This document shows positions 58,144-64,000 of a DNA stretch of 64,000 bases, in pieces; position 1 is the first letter of the stretch; every line of letters starts with the position of its first letter. The translations under genes and the position numbers were made by a program. This DNA comes from Halorubellus litoreus (GTDB lineage Archaea > Halobacteriota > Halobacteria > Halobacteriales > Natrialbaceae), in assembly GCF_037081675.1 (NCBI RefSeq), contig NZ_JAZAQL010000003.1, positions 62,001-126,000 of the forward strand, read 5' to 3'. Under the pieces are notes generated by a model. It saw nothing but the letters and a program-made list of their open reading frames with translations, made no database searches and had not been told where the DNA came from.

Positions 58144-59601
58144 ATGCAGACTGACGAGCGCGGGGCACTCGCCGACCAGTACGGCGTGCTCATCGACGGG
58201 ACGGAACGAGCGTCCTCCTCGGGAGAGACGATCGACGTCTTCGACCCGGCAACTGGAGACCAGCTCACGACGGTCGCGGCGGCGACCGAAGGCGACGTGA
58301 ACGAGGCCGTCGACGTGGCGGGGGACGGCTTCGAGGAGTGGCGCGGGTACACGCCAGCGAAGCGCTGCCGCATCCTGAACGACGTCGCTCGCGCCATCCG
58401 CGACGACCACGAACGGTTCGCTCGCATCGAGACGCTGGAGAACGGGAAACCGATCTCGGAGGCGCGCGGGCAGGTGACGCGGGCGGCGCGTCACTTCGAG
58501 TACTACGGCGGCCTCGCGGACAAGGTCGAGGGCGAGAGCATCCCCCTCGACGACGACCACGTGGACTACACGATCCGGGAGCCCCTCGGTGTCACGGGCC
58601 ACATCGTCCCGTGGAACGTCCCGATATATCTCTTCGCGCGGAGCGTCGCTCCCGCGCTCGCCGCCGGGAACGCGGCCGTCATCAAGCCCGCCGAGGAGAC
58701 GCCGATCGGTGCGATCGAGCTGACGAAGCTCCTCCACGAGAACGGCGTTCCGGAGGCTGCGGTCAACGTCGTCCCCGGCGACGGTGCCGAGGCCGGCGCG
58801 GCGCTCTCCGGGAACCCCGACATCGGGACCATCACGTTCACGGGGTCGACCGTCACGGGCCGCGAGGTCGGGAAGGCCGCCATCGAGAACCTCACCGAAC
58901 CGCACCTGGAGCTCGGCGGGAAGAGCCCGCTCGTCGTCTACGAGGACGGCGACCTCGACGTCGCCGTCGAGGAGACCGTCAAGGGCATCTTCGCGACGAA
59001 CACCGGACAGGTGTGTTCGGCGTCCTCGCGCGTCGTCGTCCACGAAGACGCGAGCGACGAGTACGTCGAGAAGCTCGTGAGTGCGGTCGAGGACCTCAGT
59101 ATCGGTCCGGGACTCGACGACCACGACGTCGGGCCGCTCGCTTCCGCGTCCCACATGGAGAAGGTCGCCGAGTACCTCGACGTCGGTCGCGAGGAGGTCG
59201 GCGACCCCGTGACCGGCGGGCGCGTCCTCGACCGCGACGGGTACTACGTCGAACCGACCGTGTTCGCGGACGTCCCGCAGGACGCCCGCATCCTCCAGGA
59301 GGAGGTGTTCGGGCCGGTCCTCACCGTGAGTACGTTCGCCGACGAGGCCGAGGCCATCCAGCGAGCGAACGACGTGGACTACGGACTCGTCGCGGGCGTC
59401 ATCACGACCGACATGGGCAGAGCCCACCGGTTCGCGCGCGACGTCGACGCGGGCCAGATCTACGTCAACGAGTGGTTCGCCGGCGGGAACGAGACGCCGT
59501 TCGGCGGCTTCAAGGACAGCGGCGTCGGCCGCGAGAACGGGACGCAAGCGATCCACAACTACACGCAGATCAAGAACGTCTGTCTCGACATCTCGAACTG
59601 A
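58144..59601 (+). CDS. Aldehyde dehydrogenase (NAD(P)-dependent)
   Basis: A 485-residue ALDH. The general base Glu is in LELGGKSP (Glu256) and the nucleophile in GQVCSASSR (Cys291). The cofactor stretch VPWNVPIYLFARSVAPALAAGNAAVIKPAEETP and FGGFKDSGVGRENG near the end are typical. It oxidises an aldehyde to the acid, or to an ester-level product, and is the logical step after an SDR. The type (lactaldehyde, glycolaldehyde, succinic semialdehyde, betaine aldehyde) is not resolvable here. Confidence 0.95.
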   Translation: MQTDERGALADQYGVLIDGTERASSSGETIDVFDPATGDQLTTVAAATEGDVNEAVDVAGDGFEEWRGYTPAKRCRILNDVARAIRDDHERFARIETLENGKPISEARGQVTRAARHFEYYGGLADKVEGESIPLDDDHVDYTIREPLGVTGHIVPWNVPIYLFARSVAPALAAGNAAVIKPAEETPIGAIELTKLLHENGVPEAAVNVVPGDGAEAGAALSGNPDIGTITFTGSTVTGREVGKAAIENLTEPHLELGGKSPLVVYEDGDLDVAVEETVKGIFATNTGQVCSASSRVVVHEDASDEYVEKLVSAVEDLSIGPGLDDHDVGPLASASHMEKVAEYLDVGREEVGDPVTGGRVLDRDGYYVEPTVFADVPQDARILQEEVFGPVLTVSTFADEAEAIQRANDVDYGLVAGVITTDMGRAHRFARDVDAGQIYVNEWFAGGNETPFGGFKDSGVGRENGTQAIHNYTQIKNVCLDISN

Positions 59602-59779
59602 CCGCGCAACCAGGCTCGACCTGGTGACTGGCGGTCGCGCGGTAGACTGACCGAGTCCCGAACGGCGGTCTGGCAGGGTGTATCGGGGACGTTGCGGCGC
59701 GGGATTCGGCCGCGAACGCGCCCGATGGAACCGCCGAGAGCCGCCGCTGAAGGACTCATCCAACCGGACCCTCCCGAAC

Positions 59780-59812
59780 GTTTAATACTCATAGATTTGA
59801 AGGAGGACACGT
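59780..59812 (+). promoter_or_regulatory. TATA-like box and Shine-Dalgarno before the amidohydrolase operon
   Basis: GTTTAATACTC (about 59780-59790) is TATA-like and GGAGGA at 59802-59807 is a strong Shine-Dalgarno five bases before the ATG at 59813. SD motifs are rare in this mostly leaderless genome. This one may support efficient translation from a short leader. Confidence 0.5.
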
Positions 59813-60922
59813 ATGTTAGACAATGGCGAGCTGGTTGTAGACGCAGTGTCGCACTGCTTCAACCACGCGGAGGACAATCACCTCCACCCGCACTCCCAGC
59901 GATGGGACGACGAGACGTACGAACTCGGCGAGCAGTTGATGCCCGACGAGTACGTGTTCCCGGAAGAGATATTCTACCGGAACCATCAACCCGAGGAGCT
60001 CGAACGACTGCTCTTCCTGGAGAGCCAGATCGACTACTCGGTGTACCACTCGCTCCCGCTGGACGACTACTTCAAGGACGGCTACGTCTCCCGGGAGAAG
60101 GGCTTCGAGCTCCGCGACCGGAACCCGAACCGCGTCGGGATGATCGTCGACATCAACCCGCTCGAGGACGACGCCGTCGAGCAGGTCGAGTACTACGCGA
60201 AGGAGAAGGACGTCGACGGCATCAAGCTCTACCCCGCGCGCTACCAGAACGGACGCGACCTCTCCCTGCAGCTGAACCAGGATACGGTCCGACCCGTCCT
60301 GGAGAAGGCCGCGGACCTCGACATCGGAACCGTCGGCATCCACAAGTTCATCCCGTTCGCGACGGCGCCGGTGAAGTACTTCAAGATCGACGACGTGGAG
60401 GAGGCGGCGCTGGCGTTCCCCGAACTCAACTTCGAGGTCATCCACGCCGGGTTCTCGTTCCTCGAGGAGACCGTGTTCGCGATGGCGAGCCACGACAACG
60501 TGTACGCGAACATCGAGAACACCGCGCACATGGCGTGCAGTCGCCCGAAGAAGTTCGCGCGCAGCCTCGGCGAGATGCTGTACTGGGCGGGCCCGGAGCG
60601 CATCGTGTTCTCCAGTGGCGCGACCGCGCTGCATCCCCAGCCGCCGATCGACGCGATCTGGGACTTCGAGATGCCCGAGGACCTCCGCGCCGGCGAGGAC
60701 TACCCCGAGGTCACCCAGGAGGACAAGGAGAAGATCCTCGGGAAGAACAAGCTCCGGCTGATGGGGAAGGACCCCGAGCAGGTCAAGAAGGACATCGAGG
60801 GCGACAAGTGGGATCAGAAGATCCAGGAGCTGAAGGAGCGCGGCGAGTACCCCGCGCCGCCCTGGTCGACGTACGAGGAGCCGACCGAGGAGGCATCGAA
60901 GGAGCGCAAGAGGTACGTATGA
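59813..60922 (+). CDS. Amidohydrolase-superfamily protein with atypical metal site
   Basis: A 369-residue protein related to the ACMSD/amidohydrolase-2 family, which hydrolyse or decarboxylate small acids. Fold landmarks are LVVDAVSHCFNHAEDN (the usual D-x-H-x-H strand, here with SHCFN), DGIKLYPARYQNG, FEVIHAGFSF, NVYANIEN and RIVFSSGATALHP. The last segment stands where the family has GSDxP, so the conserved metal-binding or catalytic Asp appears to be replaced. Either the metal ligands have shifted or the reaction differs. The C-terminal 75 residues form a charged helical extension. The next gene overlaps it by four bases (ATGA). Confidence 0.8.
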   Translation: MLDNGELVVDAVSHCFNHAEDNHLHPHSQRWDDETYELGEQLMPDEYVFPEEIFYRNHQPEELERLLFLESQIDYSVYHSLPLDDYFKDGYVSREKGFELRDRNPNRVGMIVDINPLEDDAVEQVEYYAKEKDVDGIKLYPARYQNGRDLSLQLNQDTVRPVLEKAADLDIGTVGIHKFIPFATAPVKYFKIDDVEEAALAFPELNFEVIHAGFSFLEETVFAMASHDNVYANIENTAHMACSRPKKFARSLGEMLYWAGPERIVFSSGATALHPQPPIDAIWDFEMPEDLRAGEDYPEVTQEDKEKILGKNKLRLMGKDPEQVKKDIEGDKWDQKIQELKERGEYPAPPWSTYEEPTEEASKERKRYV

Positions 60923-61344
60923 GTGTCGAAGCACCCGACCACGTCCTCCCCGAGACGGAGTTCCAGAGCGACGTGAAGGCGGCCGTGAAAGCCGAACTCG
61001 AAGAAGTGCTCGACCCGTGTAGTTGCATGAGCGAGCACCCGGTGAACATCGTCGACCTCGGTCTGGTGGACGACATCGAATGGGACGAGGCGACGCGGAC
61101 GGTCACCGTCCACCTCCTCCTGACATCCCAGCGCTGCACGTACTTCCTGGACATCGACGACGAGATCTGCGAGCGCGTAACCGAACTGAAAGCGGTCGAA
61201 ACCGTCGACGTCCACCAGGTGACCAGCGGCGAGATATGGACCGCCGACCGGATGGCCGAGGACGAGCGTCGCGCGCGCCGTGAGCGCTTCGAGCGTCGCA
61301 TCGAGGAGGCAGGTATCGAGCCGTACGCGGAACGCTCCGAGTGA
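60919..61344 (+). CDS. MIP18/PaaD-type (DUF59) metal-sulfur assembly-like protein
   Basis: A 141-residue protein. The DUF59 core is DPCSCMSEHPVNIVDLGLVDDIEWDE and VTVHLLLTSQRC, in which an unusual CSC replaces the common E/T after DP; a charged C-terminal helix (AEDERRARRERFERRIEEAG) follows. Family members help insert Fe-S clusters or assist multicomponent oxygenases (PaaD). Translational coupling to the amidohydrolase suggests that it matures or partners that enzyme, perhaps supplying an Fe-S or other metal centre. The stop overlaps a possible GTG start of the next gene. Confidence 0.85.
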   Translation: MSVEAPDHVLPETEFQSDVKAAVKAELEEVLDPCSCMSEHPVNIVDLGLVDDIEWDEATRTVTVHLLLTSQRCTYFLDIDDEICERVTELKAVETVDVHQVTSGEIWTADRMAEDERRARRERFERRIEEAGIEPYAERSE

Positions 61345-61349
61345 CAGCC

Positions 61350-61775
61350 ATGCCACGACGGATACTCGTTCCAGTCGACAAGTCGTCGCAGGCGAGCGCC
61401 GCGCTCAACCACGCCAGCGAGGTCCACCACGGGGACGAACTCGTCCTGTTGCACGTCATCGAGTACAGCGAATCGCTCACGAACCCGGAACGAGGTGGGC
61501 GGAAGAAGGCCGAAGGCTGGTACGCCAAGGCGCAGCAGGACGCCGAGGCGCTCTTCGAGGAGCTCCTCGCGGATATCGACCACGACGGCGACGTCACGAC
61601 CGTTATCGTCGACGGGTCACCGTCCGGCGAGATAATCGAGTACCTCGACGACCACGACGTCGACCAGGTCGTCATCGGCGGCCGCAGGCGCTCGCCGACG
61701 GGGAAGGCCATCTTCGGGTCGACCGCACAGAAGGTCACGCTGAGCGCGCGCTGCCCGGTGACCATCGTGCACTGA
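61350..61775 (+). CDS. Universal stress protein, single UspA domain
   Basis: A 141-residue Usp (MPRRILVPVDKSSQASAALNHA) ending in IGGRRRSPTGKAIFGSTAQKVTLSARCPVTIVH, with an intact nucleotide loop. The GTG at 61341 overlapping the preceding stop (GTGA) would add three residues and is equally possible. It is the third gene of the amidohydrolase operon. A Usp inside a catabolic operon is a recurrent haloarchaeal pattern, but its role is unknown. Confidence 0.9.
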   Translation: MPRRILVPVDKSSQASAALNHASEVHHGDELVLLHVIEYSESLTNPERGGRKKAEGWYAKAQQDAEALFEELLADIDHDGDVTTVIVDGSPSGEIIEYLDDHDVDQVVIGGRRRSPTGKAIFGSTAQKVTLSARCPVTIVH

Positions 61776-61902
61776 GCGCCCCATCCCACCACACCGGACC
61801 GCAGCCACTACCCGCCCGTACTGGCGTCGACAGGACGCGACGAGCACTCGTTCTCCGTTTTCCGCAGCGACCGACGAGTACCGACACAGCCCCCGTAGCC
61901 GT

Positions 61903-63948
61903 CTACCGCGCGGCGTCGATCGCGTCGAGCGCCTCGGGGTTCTCGACGCTGGAGAGGTCGCCGATGTCCTCGCCAGTGTGGCGCGCCTGGATGGCGCGGC
62001 GAACGATCTTCCCGGACTGCGTGACCGGGAAGGCGTCGACGAACCGGACTTCTCGTGGGCGGAAGGGTTTGCCGAGTTCCTCGCCGACGAGCGCGCGGAC
62101 CTCGTCGCGGAGGGCGTCGGATTCGTCGACGCCGTCCTCGGTGACGACGTAGAGTGCGACCGCGGTCCCCGTCGTGTCGTCGGGGACGCCGACGGCGGCG
62201 GCCTGGTTGACGGCGTCGTGGTCCATCGCCGCCCCTTCGACCTCGGCGGGGCCGACCTTCCGGCCGGCGATGTTCAGCGCGTCGTCCGCGCGGCCGTGGA
62301 GGAACCAGAAGCCGTCTTCGTCCTGCTGTGCCCAGTCGCCGTGGTCCCAGACGTCGTCCCACGTCGACCAGTACTCCTCGAGGTAGCGGTCGTCGCCGCT
62401 CCACAGCGAGCGCGTCATCGACGGACAGGAGTCTCGAGCGACGAGGTACCCGCGTTCGTTCGTGTCCGCGATGGAGTTCCCGTCGGCGTCGACGATGTCG
62501 ATGTCCATCCCGAGGCCGGGACCGCCGAGCGAGCAGGGCTTCAGTGGCTGCGTCGGCATCGGCATCAGGAAGCACCCACAGATCTCGGTGCCGCCCGAGA
62601 TGTTGATGATGGGCGTCTCGCCGTTCCCGACCGTCTCGTAGAACCACTGCCAGCTCTCGGGGTCCCACGGCTCGCCCGTCGACCCCAGCATCCGGAGGCT
62701 GGAGAGGTCGTGACCCTCGACCCAGTCGTCCCCTTGCTTCCTGAGCGCGCGGATGGCCGTCGGCGAGATGCCGAACTGCGTGAGGTCGTGCCGGTCGATC
62801 ATCTCCCAGAACCGGTCGGGCTCGGGGTGGTCCGGCGCGCCTTCGTACATGAAGACCGTGCCGCCGAACGTGTGGTTCCCGACGAGCGTCCACGGCCCCA
62901 TCATCCACCCGATGTCACTCACCCAGAAGAACCGGTCCGAGGGCTTGAGGTCGAACCCGAAGTAGACCTCTTTCGCGCACTGCATCTGGACGCCGGCGTG
63001 CGTGTGCACGATGCCCTTCGGCTTCCCCGTCGTGCCCGACGAGTACAGGAGCATCGACGGGTCGCTGGCGTCCAGTTCGACCGTCTCGAAGTCGTCGTCC
63101 TGGGTCTCGACGGCCTCGCTCCACGTCTCGTCGCGGCCGGCCGTCCAGGGCACCTCGGTCCCGGTTCGCTCGTAGACGACGACCGAAGAGACGTCGGTCG
63201 GGACGTCGTCGATGGCGTCGTCGAGCGCGTCCTTCAGCGTGATCTCGCTCCCGCGACGGTAGAACCCGTCGGCGCTGAACACGACGCTGCACCCCGAGTC
63301 CTCGATGCGCGTCGCCGTCGCGTCCACGCCGAACCCGGAGAATATCGGGACCGCGATGGCGCCGATCTTGAAACACCCGTAGAGGATGGAGATGACTTCA
63401 GGGACCATCGGCATGTAGAGCCCGACGGTATCGCCCTGCTCGATACCGCGCTCCCGGAGCGCGTTCGCAACCATGTTCGACTGGCGCTGGAGTTCGTGAT
63501 AGGTGACGTCCCGGGTGGTTCCGTCCTCGCCCTCCCAGATACAGGCGACCTTGTTCCGTCGCTCGCTCTCGCGCGCCGCATGGCGGTCGAGGACGTTGTG
63601 CGCGACGTTGATGCTGCCACCGGGATACCAGTCCGTGAACTGCGGGCCGTCGCGGCTCGCGGCTTCGCCGCTCGCACCTTCCGGGGCGCGTCGCGCCCCG
63701 CTATCCTCTCGAACCGAGTCGTAGTCCTCGTAGAACTCGACGTCGAGGTAGTCGACGAGTTCGTCCCAGAACCAGTCCACGCCCGATTCGGGGACGCCCT
63801 CGACGTCGGTCGTCGTGCGCTCGACGAGTTCTTCGTAGTCGTCGATGTCGTGCGCTTGCATGAACGCCCAGACGTTCGTCGACTCGACGTCCGACTGCGT
63901 CGGTTCGTGGACGACCTCCTCGATATCCGCGAGTGTCTCACTGGCCAT
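61903..63948 (-). CDS. AMP-forming acyl-CoA synthetase (acetyl/acetoacetyl-CoA synthetase-like)
   Basis: A 681-residue adenylate-forming ligase. The P-loop is MLLYSSGTTGKPKGIVH (A3), with EYWSTWDDVWDHGDW (A7), HGRADDALNIAGRKVGPAEVE (A8) and the C-terminal catalytic Lys in QSGKIVRR (A10). It activates a short carboxylic acid with ATP and CoA. The N-terminal 100 residues have the acetoacetyl-CoA synthetase-like opening (VWAFMQAHDIDDYEEL), which would fit acetoacetate released by the BKACE enzyme in this cluster. The gene converges on the Usp gene. A weak TATA-like GAATTAAGC lies about 33-41 bases upstream of the ATG at 63948. Confidence 0.93.
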   Translation of the reverse strand: MASETLADIEEVVHEPTQSDVESTNVWAFMQAHDIDDYEELVERTTTDVEGVPESGVDWFWDELVDYLDVEFYEDYDSVREDSGARRAPEGASGEAASRDGPQFTDWYPGGSINVAHNVLDRHAARESERRNKVACIWEGEDGTTRDVTYHELQRQSNMVANALRERGIEQGDTVGLYMPMVPEVISILYGCFKIGAIAVPIFSGFGVDATATRIEDSGCSVVFSADGFYRRGSEITLKDALDDAIDDVPTDVSSVVVYERTGTEVPWTAGRDETWSEAVETQDDDFETVELDASDPSMLLYSSGTTGKPKGIVHTHAGVQMQCAKEVYFGFDLKPSDRFFWVSDIGWMMGPWTLVGNHTFGGTVFMYEGAPDHPEPDRFWEMIDRHDLTQFGISPTAIRALRKQGDDWVEGHDLSSLRMLGSTGEPWDPESWQWFYETVGNGETPIINISGGTEICGCFLMPMPTQPLKPCSLGGPGLGMDIDIVDADGNSIADTNERGYLVARDSCPSMTRSLWSGDDRYLEEYWSTWDDVWDHGDWAQQDEDGFWFLHGRADDALNIAGRKVGPAEVEGAAMDHDAVNQAAAVGVPDDTTGTAVALYVVTEDGVDESDALRDEVRALVGEELGKPFRPREVRFVDAFPVTQSGKIVRRAIQARHTGEDIGDLSSVENPEALDAIDAAR

Positions 63949-64000
63949 GAGCTTACAGGTGCAAGTGTCTCCGGAGAGCCGCTTAATTCTTCGCCCCCAG

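Noticed and set aside
1..64000. tRNA, rRNA, insertion sequence or CRISPR locus
   Set aside because: I looked for transposase motifs, long terminal inverted repeats, tRNA-like cloverleafs and spaced repeats and noticed none; a covariance-model scan would be needed to exclude small RNAs.

Overview
This is a piece of a haloarchaeal chromosome (class Halobacteria; I cannot name the genus). The evidence is the GC-rich, strongly acidic coding sequence, the many Tat-exported lipoproteins (twin arginine followed by a lipobox cysteine), the dominance of apparently leaderless genes with a TATA-like box 24-35 bases before the start codon, and families almost confined to haloarchaea (RdfA, the archaea-specific SMC-related protein, bat-type HTH regulators). 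I recognise about 51 protein genes. I saw no rRNA, tRNA, insertion sequence or CRISPR array.

Region 1 (1-19.7 kb) looks like a beta-1,3-glucan (laminarin-type) utilisation locus. It has a 5'-truncated IclR regulator, a GH3 beta-glucosidase, a complete five-gene family-5 ABC importer of the kind also used for oligosaccharides, a secreted GH81 endo-beta-1,3-glucanase, a lipoprotein resembling DyP-type haem peroxidases translationally coupled to a CRTAC1 (FG-GAP plus ASPIC/UnbV) protein, and a TrmB-type sugar-sensing regulator. A small membrane protein, a universal stress protein and a HEAT-repeat protein sit inside it.

Region 2 (19.7-25.9 kb) holds two complete copies of an RdfA plus Rad50-like SMC module. 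The two SMC-related proteins are both 653 residues long, with the P-loop, the CxxC hook and the Walker B motif at identical residue numbers. The two SMC genes converge on a small conserved gene and a 15-bp tandem repeat. This is the most unusual arrangement in the window.

Region 3 (26-49 kb) is mixed accessory chromosome. It contains hypothetical proteins, universal stress proteins and four secreted PQQ-type beta-propeller lipoproteins that share a promoter element (two are a recent tandem duplication). A small regulon comprises a DUF2249 protein, a bat-type regulator and an AhbD/NirJ-like radical SAM enzyme; each gene is preceded by a CGAA-N4-TTCG box like that of the haloarchaeal denitrification regulator NarO. 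A type-1 copper domain fused to a large uncharacterised domain lies downstream of an HxlR regulator. There are also an Nmad3 protein, a cytochrome P450, a luciferase-like oxidoreductase, an alpha/beta hydrolase and a second bat-type regulator.

Region 4 (49.9-64 kb) is a catabolic cluster: an IclR regulator, a beta-keto acid cleavage enzyme, two short-chain dehydrogenases, a ribose/xylose-type ABC importer, an aldehyde dehydrogenase, an atypical amidohydrolase coupled to a MIP18/PaaD-type protein and a universal stress protein, and an acyl-CoA synthetase. The enzymes imply uptake of a small polyol, sugar or carboxylic compound, oxidation to an acid, CoA activation and chain cleavage. The substrate cannot be named from sequence alone.
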